The notes beneath the pieces are model-generated. The model had not been told where the DNA came from. It searched no databases and saw only the letters and a program-made list of their open reading frames with translations. This document shows positions 8,541 through 17,080 of a DNA stretch of 30,503 bases, piece by piece. How positions within the stretch are numbered: the stretch's first letter is position 1; each line of letters begins with the position of its first letter. Where the stretch lies: assembly GCA_002352665.1 (NCBI GenBank), contig DEIV01000101.1, positions 1 to 30,503 on the forward strand. The letters are read 5' to 3'. The DNA comes from Flavobacteriaceae bacterium UBA2765 (GTDB lineage: Bacteria > Bacteroidota > Bacteroidia > Flavobacteriales > Flavobacteriaceae). Both the position numbers and the translations under genes were made by a program.

Positions 8541-9050
8541 ATGAAACTATTTAAAAATCTACTATTAGCAAGTGTACTATTTTTAGGAACTATGACGATA
8601 AATGCACAGTCAAAAGTAGCACATATTAATACAGACGAATTGGTTGCGGCTATGCCGGAAACCAAATTAATGCAAGAAGAGCTTAAAAAAGTGGTACAAG
8701 CATATGATACTGATTTTAAGACTCAGAGTAGTTCTTTACAAGCAAAAATGCAAAAGTACGATCAAGAAGCACCTACACAAACAGATGTAGAAAATCAAAA
8801 ACGCTTGGTTGAGGTACAAGAATTGCAAAAAAAATTGCAAATGTATAGACAAACAGCTCAAGAGGAATTACAAAAGAAAGAGTTTGATTTATACAAACCA
8901 ATTGCTGAAAGAGCTCAAAAAGCTATTAATGATGTAGCAGCGGCAAAGGGATTTGATTATGTAATTGATTCAACTCCAGGTAAAGGTCTAATCGTTTATA
9001 ATGGTACAGATTTGATGGCTGATGTTAAAGCCAATTTAAATATCAAATAG
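8541..9050 (+). CDS. OmpH/Skp family periplasmic chaperone
   Basis: A 169-residue OmpH/Skp protein of standard length. It has a signal peptide (MKLFKNLLLASVLFLGTMTINAQ), the N-terminal strand KVAHINTDELVAAMPETKLM, a central coiled coil rich in Q, K and E (LQAKMQKYDQEA... LVEVQELQKKLQMYRQTAQEEL), and the C-terminal AAKGFDYVIDSTPGKGLIVYNGTDLM that closes the trimer body. It follows the longer paralogue by 11 bp, so both should be made together and serve BamA as periplasmic holdases. A strong terminator lies 21 bp downstream, marking the end of the transcript. This copy lacks the charged tail of its neighbour. Confidence 0.94.
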   Translation: MKLFKNLLLASVLFLGTMTINAQSKVAHINTDELVAAMPETKLMQEELKKVVQAYDTDFKTQSSSLQAKMQKYDQEAPTQTDVENQKRLVEVQELQKKLQMYRQTAQEELQKKEFDLYKPIAERAQKAINDVAAAKGFDYVIDSTPGKGLIVYNGTDLMADVKANLNIK

Positions 9051-9071
9051 GATTAAAAAAATATACCATTT

Positions 9072-9111
9072 AAAAAATCCCACTTTCTAATTTTAGAAAG
9101 TGGGATTTTTT
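9072..9111 (+). terminator. rho-independent terminator after ompH pair
   Basis: Two perfect 19-nt complementary arms (9072-9090 and 9093-9111) surround a TT centre; the core is TCCCACTTTCTA / TAGAAAGTGGGA, followed by a run of T. The A-run on the 5' side means it could also stop transcription coming from the right. It ends the bamA-ompH-ompH transcript. Confidence 0.93.
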
Positions 9112-9292
9112 TCAATATATTTTAAGCAAATAATTGTTATTTTACTTCGTTATTGATACTGATGATAATGCTTTAAGAAAGATGCTAGATTTGTAATTAA
9201 CTAACAACTAATTTCGTAGCAACACCAAATCATAATCCTACGTTAGAAAGTTCTTATATAGTGCTCAAATGACAAATATTAAATTATTATAG
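9112..9292. other. intergenic spacer with weak inverted repeat
   Basis: No gene is visible in this spacer. It contains an imperfect inverted repeat, CTAAtttCGTAG (9208-9219) against CTACGTTAG (9238-9246), and no clear TAnnTTTG box. The murI promoter must lie here but I cannot point to it. Confidence 0.3.
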
Positions 9293-10084
9293 ATGAAATC
9301 AAATCAACCTATTGGCGTTTTCGATTCTGGTGTTGGAGGAATCTCTATCTGGAAAGAAATAGTTAAGTTGTTACCTATTGAGGATACCATCTATTTAGCA
9401 GATAGCAAAAATGCACCCTACGGACAAAAATCGAGACAAGAAATTATTGATCTAAGTGTGAAAAATACAGAGTTACTCCTCAGCAAGGGTTGTAAAATTA
9501 TAGTAGTAGCCTGTAATACCGCAACTACTAATGCAATTGATTTTTTAAGAGATAATTATAAGGTGCCATTTATCGGAATTGAACCAGCAATTAAGCCTGC
9601 TGCATTACAAACTAAAACCAATGCCATTGGTATATTGGCTACACAAGGTACTTTAAGTAGTGAGCTCTTTCATAGTACTTCAAAAAAGTTTGCTGAGGGG
9701 ATTAAAGTAGTTGAACAAGTAGGAGAAGGTTTAGTGCCTTTAGTTGAAAGTGGAAAGATGGATACACCAGAAATGCTATATTTATTAAACAAATATCTTT
9801 ACCCAATGCTTGACGAGCATATTGATTATTTAGTCTTGGGCTGTAGCCATTACCCGTTTTTAATCCCTCAGATCAGAAAAATTGTTGGCGATAAAGTTAC
9901 CATTATAGATTCGGGCTATGCGGTAGCCAAACAGACTAGAGCTATTTTAAAAAAGGAAAATTTATTAGTCAAAGAGAAAAGCAGTGCTTTCCATCAATTA
10001 TATACAAATGCAGATGTATCCATACTAAAGGATATAGCTAAAGATTTTAACAAAAATAGTACAATTAATTATTTAGATTTCTAA
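9293..10084 (+). CDS. murI: glutamate racemase
   Basis: MurI interconverts L- and D-glutamate without a cofactor, supplying the D-Glu of peptidoglycan in the cytoplasm. The 263-residue protein has GVFDSGVGG at residues 8-16 (Asp11, Ser12), APYG at 41-44, the first catalytic cysteine C74 in VACNTATT and the second, C184, in LGCSHYPFL with His186 beside it. All key residues are present and the length is typical. It is read in the same direction as the bamA-ompH cluster but beyond a strong terminator, so it is probably transcribed alone. A hairpin follows the stop codon. Confidence 0.96.
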   Translation: MKSNQPIGVFDSGVGGISIWKEIVKLLPIEDTIYLADSKNAPYGQKSRQEIIDLSVKNTELLLSKGCKIIVVACNTATTNAIDFLRDNYKVPFIGIEPAIKPAALQTKTNAIGILATQGTLSSELFHSTSKKFAEGIKVVEQVGEGLVPLVESGKMDTPEMLYLLNKYLYPMLDEHIDYLVLGCSHYPFLIPQIRKIVGDKVTIIDSGYAVAKQTRAILKKENLLVKEKSSAFHQLYTNADVSILKDIAKDFNKNSTINYLDF

Positions 10085-10093
10085 CAAAAAAAA

Positions 10094-10113
10094 CAGCCAA
10101 GTAAACTTGGCTG
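10094..10113 (+). terminator. terminator-like hairpin after murI
   Basis: CAGCCAAG (10094-10101) and CTTGGCTG (10106-10113) pair perfectly over a TAAA loop, 10 bp after the murI stop. An A-run precedes the stem and the T-rich tail (CTAAATTTTT) is imperfect, so termination may be only moderate. It may also serve the convergent minus-strand gene ending at 10242. Confidence 0.7.
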
Positions 10114-10241
10114 CTAAATTTTTGGAGAATTTAATTTGTCGCTAAACACTTATATAGAACTCCAACAAAATTTGAGAAAAAGACAAAGTCTCTTTCAAGT
10201 AGACTGCTAAGATAAAACAAATATTTTTAATTACAAAAAAA

Positions 10242-11315
10242 TTAATCAATAATTTCTAATAATATAAATTGGTTCATTTGTTGTCCTAATTTGTTAAAAT
10301 TATTATCAGAAACCAACATTATTGTTTTGTTGCCATTTACTAATATTGGACCAAAAGTTATTCCCTCAATATTATCAATACTTTGGTCAGTTAATTTAGT
10401 TCTAACATCATCAAAATCAAATAACAATGTTTTTTTTATTGGTATATAATCTTTTTCTTTTAGATTACTTAGTGCTAAAGAATTGGTTGCATTTGAAGCG
10501 TCTATCTTAAAAAGTTTTATGGTATTTCCTTGTGTACCTAATCCGCTAGAATAACTTCGTTCAATAGTAATAAAATGATTGGTATTATATGCCAAGATAT
10601 CTGTTAAGCCATTTACAGCAAAATTATCTAATGGTTTCTTTGCAATTTTATCTAATAAATATGCAAATTGCTTTCTAGGTTTTTTTGTATGAAGATCTAT
10701 ATACGTCAAACGCACAGGAGATTTTGTTTCAATTAATTGAGGTTCTGGACCATCAGCTTCTAAGGGTAATTCCATAGCAATCCAATATCCTTTTTTATCA
10801 TAACTCATGCATAAGCCTTCTAACGTTCCATTGTTTCTTGGTTTTTGTAGACTTCCGGCTTTAAAAGCATTAGGAATTTCAAGATAATCAATGATACCTT
10901 TTGCATTTATACTAAAAAATGAAGGATCTTTTTGATGGTTGATACTACCCTCACTAGTCATAAAGAGATTATTGCTTTTAGCATCAAATCTAATGGCTTC
11001 TAAATCTAAATAATGGGTGCTGTCATTAAATTTAGTTACATTATTAAATTCAATATTTTCTATTTTGTTATTGCTGATGTCAATTGTTGCTTCATAATAT
11101 CGTGGATTTGAAGCATCATCACAAACCAAATAATAAATACCGTTGTGATAATCTATTCCTGATAAACCACCTACTAAAGTTTCATTTATAATAATGTTAT
11201 CGGGTAGGATATATTCATCTAAAAATTTCAGTTGTAAAGTTTCTGAACTAGTTTTTTTAAGACTGCCACAACTCATAAATATTAGACAACAAAGAAGGAT
11301 TACTATTTTTTTCAT
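10242..11315 (-). CDS. esterase-like activity of phytase family lipoprotein
   Basis: A 357-residue protein with a lipoprotein signal (MKKIVILLCCLIFMSC, acylated Cys16), so it is membrane-anchored outside the cytoplasm. The body is a beta-propeller-like 'esterase-like activity of phytase' domain: VGGLSGIDYHNGIYYLVCDD, DLEAIRFDAKSNNLFMTSEGS, GTLEGLCMSYDKKGYWIAMELP, and IDNIEGITFGPILVNGNKTIMLVSDNNF. The repeated acidic E-G/I motifs and the final DNNF are typical of that family. The substrate is unknown; the family name comes from similarity, and phosphate-ester hydrolysis has not been shown for most members. It follows the gamma-carbonic-anhydrase-like gene by 32 bp on the same strand. Confidence 0.85.
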   Translation of the reverse strand: MKKIVILLCCLIFMSCGSLKKTSSETLQLKFLDEYILPDNIIINETLVGGLSGIDYHNGIYYLVCDDASNPRYYEATIDISNNKIENIEFNNVTKFNDSTHYLDLEAIRFDAKSNNLFMTSEGSINHQKDPSFFSINAKGIIDYLEIPNAFKAGSLQKPRNNGTLEGLCMSYDKKGYWIAMELPLEADGPEPQLIETKSPVRLTYIDLHTKKPRKQFAYLLDKIAKKPLDNFAVNGLTDILAYNTNHFITIERSYSSGLGTQGNTIKLFKIDASNATNSLALSNLKEKDYIPIKKTLLFDFDDVRTKLTDQSIDNIEGITFGPILVNGNKTIMLVSDNNFNKLGQQMNQFILLEIID

Positions 11316-11347
11316 TAATCAATTCAAGATTTTGATATTAGGTTTGT

Positions 11348-11911
11348 TTAAAAAGTTGGCTCTTTTTCTTCTGAAGCGTCCATATGGTCAGTAGGAGGTT
11401 GGGTTTTGTACCAACCTGCATATTTTACATAATTGTTGGCAATTCTATCAATTTCACCAGAAATTAATGCTGTAGAAATATCCTTTATTTTTTTAGCCGG
11501 TGTACCTGCATAAATACTTCCAGACTCAACTTTGGTGCCTTTGGTTACTACCGCTCCGGCGGCAATAATTGAATTTGATTCAACGATGCAATCGTCCATT
11601 ATAATACTTCCCATGCCTACCAAAACATTATCATAAATAGTACAGCCATGTACAATAGCATTATGCCCAATTGAAACATTATTGCCAATATTGGTTGGGC
11701 TTTTTTTATAAGTGCAATGCACTACAGCACCGTCTTGTACATTTACTTTATTACCCATTTTTATATAATGAACATCACCACGTAATACAGCATTATACCA
11801 TATACTGCATTGATTTCCCATAATAACATCACCTACAATTACAGCATTTTCGGCAATAAAACAATCAGTACCAAATTGAGGTTCTTTTCCGTTTAGTTTT
11901 TTGATAATCAT
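11348..11911 (-). CDS. gamma-carbonic anhydrase family hexapeptide protein
   Basis: A 187-residue left-handed beta-helix protein built from repeated [IV]G-x4 hexapeptides (AVIVGDVIMGNQCSIWYNAV, NIGNNVSIGHNAIVHGC, NVLVGMGSIIMDDC). The three histidines of the gamma-carbonic-anhydrase metal site are present: H65 in VVHCTY, and H83 and H88 in GHNAIVHGC; R44 and D46 of LRGDVHYI are also kept. It therefore may be a zinc- or iron-dependent carbonic anhydrase, although most YrdA/PaaY-like relatives show weak or no activity. It has no signal peptide. Its ATG overlaps the LytTR regulator's TGA (ATGA), so the two are translationally coupled, an unexpected pairing that recurs in flavobacteria as far as I recall. 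Confidence 0.9.
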   Translation of the reverse strand: MIIKKLNGKEPQFGTDCFIAENAVIVGDVIMGNQCSIWYNAVLRGDVHYIKMGNKVNVQDGAVVHCTYKKSPTNIGNNVSIGHNAIVHGCTIYDNVLVGMGSIIMDDCIVESNSIIAAGAVVTKGTKVESGSIYAGTPAKKIKDISTALISGEIDRIANNYVKYAGWYKTQPPTDHMDASEEKEPTF

Positions 11912-12642
11912 TTAAAATAAGATAAGAAGTCAGCTTTTTTAGAGGCAGAAACACTTAATTCTTTACCATTTGATAAGGATATAGTACCGCCTTTCCCTTT
12001 TTTATAAGATGCAATATAAGATACATTTACCAAATATGATTTATGTATTCTGGCAAATCCGTTTTCCTTTAGAATATCTTCAAAATATTTTAGAGTTTTA
12101 CTAACTAATTTTTTCTGTTTGTTCTCTAAATATATTTCAGTATAATTATCATCAGCCTTACAGTACATAATATTTTTCATTTCTAACACCTCAAACCCAT
12201 CTTGTGTGGGTATTGTTATTTTTGAATCAGTAGCACTTATTTTAGGGACTAAAACGGTATTTTGCAACTCATTTTCTTTAGTTCTCAACTGTTTTACATA
12301 ATCAACAGCTTTAATAAGTTCATCAATTGAAATAGGTTTGAGCAGATAATAGGAAGCATGATTGTTTAAGGCTTCGATTGCATATTGATTGTAGGCGGTG
12401 ACAAATACGACTTCAAAATTAGTATTGCCTAATTTTTCAAGTAGATCAAATCCACTACCATAGGGCATTTCAACATCTAAAAACACCAAGTCTAATTCGT
12501 TATTTCTAATGAGTACTAAAGCATCATCTATATTTTCTGCCTCTCCAATTACTTCAACAGTTGGGCAGTATTTAGTCAAGTAATTCTTTAGAATTTCTCT
12601 ACTGGTTTGCTCGTCTTCTACAATGATGGTTTTTAAATTCAT
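11908..12642 (-). CDS. LytTR-family DNA-binding response regulator
   Basis: A 244-residue response regulator. The receiver domain (residues 1-~120) has the acidic pair E9/D10, the phospho-acceptor D56 in VFLDVEMP, and the conserved Lys in YYLLKPIS. After a linker comes a LytTR domain (~140-244) with MKNIMYCKADDNYTEIYL, FARIHKSYLVNVSYIASYKKGKGGTISLSNGKELSVS. LytTR proteins bind direct repeats through beta-strands rather than a helix-turn-helix. It lies 65 bp downstream of the sensor kinase on the same strand, so the two form a LytS/LytR-type two-component pair. Direct repeats in the spacer upstream of the kinase (15058-15128) are candidate targets, though this is inference. Confidence 0.94.
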   Translation of the reverse strand: MNLKTIIVEDEQTSREILKNYLTKYCPTVEVIGEAENIDDALVLIRNNELDLVFLDVEMPYGSGFDLLEKLGNTNFEVVFVTAYNQYAIEALNNHASYYLLKPISIDELIKAVDYVKQLRTKENELQNTVLVPKISATDSKITIPTQDGFEVLEMKNIMYCKADDNYTEIYLENKQKKLVSKTLKYFEDILKENGFARIHKSYLVNVSYIASYKKGKGGTISLSNGKELSVSASKKADFLSYFK

Positions 12643-12707
12643 TTTTTTTGTTGAGTTGTATAATTGTTTGGCAATCCTCTTCCCTTTGAGTACGTTTGAG
12701 AGGGTTT

Positions 12708-14933
12708 CTAATCTTTTTTCAATGTTAATACCACTTTAGTACCGGTAGCATCATCATATAAATCGTTTATAAAAACATCAACTTTGTCTTTATACATTTC
12801 ATTTAATATAGCAACACGTTGTTTGATGTTTTGCATTCCTTTTGATTGCTGTTTTTTCTGATGATCGGTTTTTAATTCCTTCGATTTTTTTCTCCCAATA
12901 CCATTGTCAGAAATCTCAATTTGGATAGTTACTTCATCAATTTTAAACAATTGAACTTTTAAAAACCCTTTTTCTTTTTTATAACGCAATCCGTGCCAAA
13001 CGGCATTTTCAACATAAGGTTGTAATAACATAGGTGGAATTTGAAACTGACCTTGATCAATATTTTTATCAACGGTTAAATCGTAATCAAACTTATCTTT
13101 AAAACGCGAATGCTCTAATTTTAGATACAATTCTAGCAATTCTATTTCTTTTTCTAGGGGAATAAAATCTTCTTCAGAATTATTTAATACACTTCGCATT
13201 AAGGTAGAAAAATCTGTTAAATATCTATTGGCTGTACGCTCGTCATTTTGGGCAATAAAACTGTTAACAGAATTAAGAGCATTAAAAATAAAATGGGGAT
13301 TCATTTGAGTTCTCAAAGACTTTAAGGCTAATAAATTATTTGCCAACCTACGTTGTTTATTACTTCGTAGCATCCAAAATAATGAGAATAATAGCAATGC
13401 TAATCCAACAAGTAAAGCATAAATAATTAGTTTTTGTCGTCTATCATTTTCAAGAGTTAGTCTGCCTTCTGTTTGGTATAATTGATATTTACTTTGAGAA
13501 AGTTCTCTATCTTTTTCTAAACTGGTAATTCTATTTTGCTTTTCAGATAAATCTCGATTTAAATTTACTATAGCCTTAATTTCCTCTTCTTTTTGTTGAT
13601 ATAATCTATCAACTAATGACACATATTTTTTATAATTACTTAATGCTTTATCATCATCACCTATAGAGGCATAGACTTCAGATAAGCGTTGCACTGCATT
13701 TTTTTGCGTAATAATGTCATCCGCAATCTCAGCTTCTGCTGCACTTTCTTCTAATATCGGAATGGCTTTTCCAAAATTATTTTGTTTTAGCAATGCATTA
13801 CCAAGATCTAATTTAGCTTTTGGTTTTGTTAGTGCATCTCCATTATCTTCTACAACTATTTCATCTGATTCAACTTCTTCTAAATTATTTAGGGTTTCTT
13901 CACGCAATTGTACCTCTTTATCCACATTTTTATTTCTACTATAAAATTCTGCTGCACGTCGACTTTTAATTACTGCTTTTTTCGGACTATCTGATTTGGC
14001 ATTGTTTTGAGACTGTATTAAATATCCTTCGGCTTTTGATAATTGTCCACTAGCTTCAAGAACACTTGAAATTTTAGCATTTAAATTGGCAATTTGAGAG
14101 GAATTTTGTTGATTTTTTGCAAATTTTAAAGCTGTTTCGTATTGGCTTAAAGCCGATTCGTATTGCCTCTGAGCTCTGTAAATATCACCTAAACCTTCAT
14201 TGATTTCTATTTTCTGAACTAGTGATACGTCTTTTTTTATTGAGATTTTTTTAAATTGACTTTCACTATTTTTAAATTCATTATTTAGCAAATAAGCATG
14301 TGCTAATTTTAATTGAACAGCAGTGTTTTCTGTATTATCAAATGCAGTTTTATAATTACCAACTGCCAAGTCATACTGTTTCAAATTCATATACACATCA
14401 CCTAATACAGAATAAGATTGTGCTAATTGACTTTTATTATTGTTATCATCAGCAATTAGTAAAGCACTTCTTATATAATCTATGCTTTTAATAGGATTTT
14501 TCTTATTAAAATTAGATGCAGAATCTAATAATTGTTGAAACTGAATTGTATTGTCTTTTCTCCTTGATTTAAATTTAGAAATTGAATTTGTTTTTTTTAA
14601 CTCTTGCCTTTCCATTTGACCGGACTCATCATTAATTTCATAATAAACACTACCATCTAATTGATATGAATTGATGATTTTTCCATTTTTACTAAGTATA
14701 ATGACATCTCCGTTTTTTGCATTGATTGAAAATTCGCCATTAACATCAGTAAAGGTAGAAGTAGCTTGACCTCTAACACGAATTTTTATGCCGCTAAGTG
14801 GTATGCCATCCTGATCCGTTATTCTGTCTGAATAGATTTTTGACGGGGTTGCTACCCTATTATTTTCTTGAGCAAGAACTCCTGAATTAAGAGTTATAGA
14901 TAAAAATAGTATGATGTAAAATATCCTGTTCAT
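12708..14933 (-). CDS. LytS-type sensor histidine kinase with TPR and CarboxypepD-like domains
   Basis: The ATG at 14933 gives a signal peptide (MNRIFYIILFLSITLNSGVLAQ) and a 741-residue protein; the frame continues 45 bp upstream but lacks a better start. Domains in order: a carboxypeptidase-regulatory-like beta-sandwich (~30-95, ITDQDGIPLSGIKIRVRGQ ... FTDVNGEFSI), a periplasmic array of about six TPR motifs (YSVLGDVYMNLKQYDLAVGNY, GDIYRAQRQYESALSQYE and others), a coiled coil, one TM helix (LIIYALLVGLALLLFSLFWML), then the His_kinase domain with MNPHFIFNALNSVNSFI as the phospho-His box and an ATPase domain with DNGIGRKKS. It senses an unknown envelope signal and should phosphorylate the LytTR regulator encoded next. 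Confidence 0.92.
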   Translation of the reverse strand: MNRIFYIILFLSITLNSGVLAQENNRVATPSKIYSDRITDQDGIPLSGIKIRVRGQATSTFTDVNGEFSINAKNGDVIILSKNGKIINSYQLDGSVYYEINDESGQMERQELKKTNSISKFKSRRKDNTIQFQQLLDSASNFNKKNPIKSIDYIRSALLIADDNNNKSQLAQSYSVLGDVYMNLKQYDLAVGNYKTAFDNTENTAVQLKLAHAYLLNNEFKNSESQFKKISIKKDVSLVQKIEINEGLGDIYRAQRQYESALSQYETALKFAKNQQNSSQIANLNAKISSVLEASGQLSKAEGYLIQSQNNAKSDSPKKAVIKSRRAAEFYSRNKNVDKEVQLREETLNNLEEVESDEIVVEDNGDALTKPKAKLDLGNALLKQNNFGKAIPILEESAAEAEIADDIITQKNAVQRLSEVYASIGDDDKALSNYKKYVSLVDRLYQQKEEEIKAIVNLNRDLSEKQNRITSLEKDRELSQSKYQLYQTEGRLTLENDRRQKLIIYALLVGLALLLFSLFWMLRSNKQRRLANNLLALKSLRTQMNPHFIFNALNSVNSFIAQNDERTANRYLTDFSTLMRSVLNNSEEDFIPLEKEIELLELYLKLEHSRFKDKFDYDLTVDKNIDQGQFQIPPMLLQPYVENAVWHGLRYKKEKGFLKVQLFKIDEVTIQIEISDNGIGRKKSKELKTDHQKKQQSKGMQNIKQRVAILNEMYKDKVDVFINDLYDDATGTKVVLTLKKD

Positions 14934-14976
14934 TTCAGTTTTAAAATTGTGTAAAGCTACATAATAAATTCGCTTC

Positions 14977-15027
14977 AAAAAATGGCTTTATACTAAAAAT
15001 AGGCTTTTTAAGCCTAAAAATAAGCCA
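14977..15027 (-). promoter_or_regulatory. nested inverted repeats, possible attenuator before the histidine kinase
   Basis: Read on the minus strand: TGGCTT (15027-15022), TAGGCTT (15016-15010), AAGCCTA (15006-15000) followed by TTTTT, then AAGCCA (14988-14983) followed by six T (14982-14977). The inner arms form a 7-bp hairpin with a 3-nt loop; the outer arms enclose it. Both hairpins end in a T-run as intrinsic terminators do. The two left modules and two right modules can pair in alternative ways, as in an attenuator. A near -7 sequence (TATAATTTG) lies just upstream on the same strand. Confidence 0.5.
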
Positions 15028-15057
15028 AATTATACGGAAGACTCAATTAAAAATACA

Positions 15058-15128
15058 GTTTACGCATTGAAATGGCTCAATGGCTCATTTTGAATTTTTC
15101 ACATTCATTTTACGCGTTACTTTTACGC
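15058..15128. repeat. short direct repeats in kinase/VWA divergent spacer
   Basis: Three copies of TTTACGC occur: 15059-15065, 15109-15115 and 15122-15128; the last two are TTTTACGC spaced 13 bp start to start. Between them, ATGGCTCA is repeated in tandem (15072-15079 and 15080-15087). The VWA start codon is 22 bp after the last copy. Direct repeats about one helical turn apart are what LytTR regulators bind, so this may be an operator; that link is inference. Confidence 0.5.
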
Positions 15129-15149
15129 TAAAATTAAAACAAAAAAATT

Positions 15150-16337
15150 ATGAAATATTTAAAGAAAAATCACAACTTGTCCACATTTGTCACGAAACAC
15201 AACAATCTCAATAGAAATGTTGTGAATAAATTTATCGGTAAAATTTTGATGATAATACTTAGCTTAAGTACTTTTATGGTGTTTGCAGAAAACAAGCATC
15301 CTGTAAAGAAAAATACAATTAAGGTAGCATTGCTTTTAGATACCAGTAATTCTATGGATGGTTTGATAAATCAGGCAAAAACGCAGCTCTGGGAAATTGT
15401 AAATGAGTTGTCTTATGCCAAATGTGATAATGAAAATCCTGATTTAGAAATTGCTCTTTATGAATATGGTAATGACAATTTATCATCAAAAGAAGGTTAC
15501 ATTCGCCAAGTAATTGGTTTTAGTTCTGATTTAGATGAAATTTCAGAAAAACTATTTGCACTAAAAACTAATGGGGGCAATGAGTTTTGTGGGGAAGTAA
15601 TCTTAACATCTCTTAAACAATTAGATTGGGGAGAAAATAAAAACAATTTAAAGCTTCTTTTTATTGCCGGCAATGAACCTTTTACACAAGGAAAAATTAA
15701 TTATAAAGATGCAGCCACACAAGCCAATGAGCAAGGTGTAACAATCAATACTATTTTTTGTGGTAATTATAAAAATGGAATTTCCGGAAAATGGCAGGAT
15801 GGTGCAAGATTAACCAATGGTGAATATATGACCATTGATCATAATGAGCAAATTATCCATATTGTTTCACCTTATGATGATATTATTATTAAATTGAATA
15901 CACAATTGAATGATACTTATATTTATTATGGAAGTAGGGGGAGAAGTAAAATGAGATTACAAGCTGCACAAGATAGTAATGCTGCAGAATTAGATGAGGT
16001 GGTAGTTGTAAAAAGAGCAGTGAGTAAAAGTTCAAGAGTATATAAAAATACCACATGGGACTTGGTAGACGCAGAAAAAGAGGAAGGTTTTAGTTATAGT
16101 AAATTGGATAAAAAAACCTTACCAGAGGCTTTACAAGGAAAGTCTTCAGCAGAGATAAAAAAGTACGTATCAGAACAAGGTAAAAAGAGAATAGAAATTC
16201 AAGAGAAGATTAATGATTTGAATGCCAAAAGAAATAAGTACGTGGCTGAAAAAAATAAGGACAATAGTAAGGGCTTAGAGCGTGTTATGGTCGAAGCCAT
16301 TAAAAAACAAGCAAAAAAGAAAAATTATGAATGGTAA
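15150..16337 (+). CDS. exported von Willebrand factor A domain protein
   Basis: A 395-residue protein with an N-terminal hydrophobic segment (residues ~28-46, GKILMIILSLSTFMVFAEN) preceded by an unusually long basic N-region; M34 is an alternative start. The VWA domain follows: VALLLDTSNSM gives the MIDAS motif D64-x-S-x-S68, and FAL...TNGGNEFCGEVI and LKLLFIAGNEPFTQG supply the later metal-site strands. Residues ~250-395 are a charged, helical tail (DAEKEEGFSYSKLDKKTLPEALQGKSSAEIKKYV...). No LPXTG-like or T9SS C-terminal signal is seen. VWA domains mediate metal-dependent protein binding. It overlaps the next lipoprotein gene by 11 bp. The partner is unknown; the adjacent lipoprotein is the obvious candidate. 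Confidence 0.87.
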   Translation: MKYLKKNHNLSTFVTKHNNLNRNVVNKFIGKILMIILSLSTFMVFAENKHPVKKNTIKVALLLDTSNSMDGLINQAKTQLWEIVNELSYAKCDNENPDLEIALYEYGNDNLSSKEGYIRQVIGFSSDLDEISEKLFALKTNGGNEFCGEVILTSLKQLDWGENKNNLKLLFIAGNEPFTQGKINYKDAATQANEQGVTINTIFCGNYKNGISGKWQDGARLTNGEYMTIDHNEQIIHIVSPYDDIIIKLNTQLNDTYIYYGSRGRSKMRLQAAQDSNAAELDEVVVVKRAVSKSSRVYKNTTWDLVDAEKEEGFSYSKLDKKTLPEALQGKSSAEIKKYVSEQGKKRIEIQEKINDLNAKRNKYVAEKNKDNSKGLERVMVEAIKKQAKKKNYEW

Positions 16338-17049
16338 GATTAAAATAAACCTAATATTTATGATAATAGTGTTTTCAGGAATGCTATTATCATCTTGTAA
16401 TCAATTTAGACAAGATAACAAAGCTATTGATCTTACTAAAGATCTTAGTGATGAGAACACAAATAGTAAAGACGAAAAGAATGAAAATAAAGAGCAACAA
16501 AGTTTTGTAGCAGATTTGCCTATAAAAATTGATAGCAGCTCTAATTATATTGTTTTTCAAATTAATGTGTTACCAGATGAAGAACGTAAGGCTAAAACAG
16601 AGTATAGCACGAGAACAGCTTATAATAACAATTATTTAAGAAATTTAATATTTCAAGATATTCAAACGGAAGAAATAAATATTTTAACAACTGATAAAAT
16701 TGAAATTCTTTCTTACCAACAATTATATAAGGCCAAAGATAATGCCGAAAATGTAATTCTTTATCAGGTTGTTGATACGTTTTCTGAAGATGATGAAGTT
16801 TTGAACTTAACAAGTCTCTATTTAAGCTTTGATAACGGTAAAGGGTTTAAGAAAATTACGCTTAACAATCATCATTTATCAAGCTGGGAATATTTTCCGG
16901 AACTTAAAAAAGTATTTTATAAAACCATAGAAGATAGTGATGGAAATAACAAACATAATAACTTAGATAAACAACATATCTACTCCGTTTCTATAGAAAA
17001 CTTTGAAGCTAGAGAATTATTAAATGCCGAATTTGAAAGGCTAAACTAG
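16327..17049 (+). CDS. hypothetical lipoprotein paired with VWA protein
   Basis: I do not recognise a family. The ATG at 16327 gives a 240-residue protein with a lipoprotein signal ending LLSSC (acylated Cys24); an in-frame upstream start at 16282 lies deep within the VWA gene and gives no signal peptide. A polar linker rich in D, N, K and E follows (residues ~25-55), then a globular beta-rich region (SNYIVFQINVLPDEERKAKTEYS, VILYQVVDTFSEDDEVLNLTSLYLSFDNGKGFKKITLN). The gene overlaps the end of the VWA gene by 11 bp, so the two are translated together and probably act together at the membrane. No enzyme motif is visible. Confidence 0.75.
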   Translation: MNGKIKINLIFMIIVFSGMLLSSCNQFRQDNKAIDLTKDLSDENTNSKDEKNENKEQQSFVADLPIKIDSSSNYIVFQINVLPDEERKAKTEYSTRTAYNNNYLRNLIFQDIQTEEINILTTDKIEILSYQQLYKAKDNAENVILYQVVDTFSEDDEVLNLTSLYLSFDNGKGFKKITLNNHHLSSWEYFPELKKVFYKTIEDSDGNNKHNNLDKQHIYSVSIENFEARELLNAEFERLN

Positions 17050-17080
17050 ACTAGTTTTTAAATCATACCAAATATAGTGT

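Noticed and set aside
12643..12707. Hairpin between the kinase and regulator genes
   Set aside because: CCTCT/AGAGG arms are only 5 bp with an 18-nt loop and there is no T-run directly after, so a terminator is not supported.
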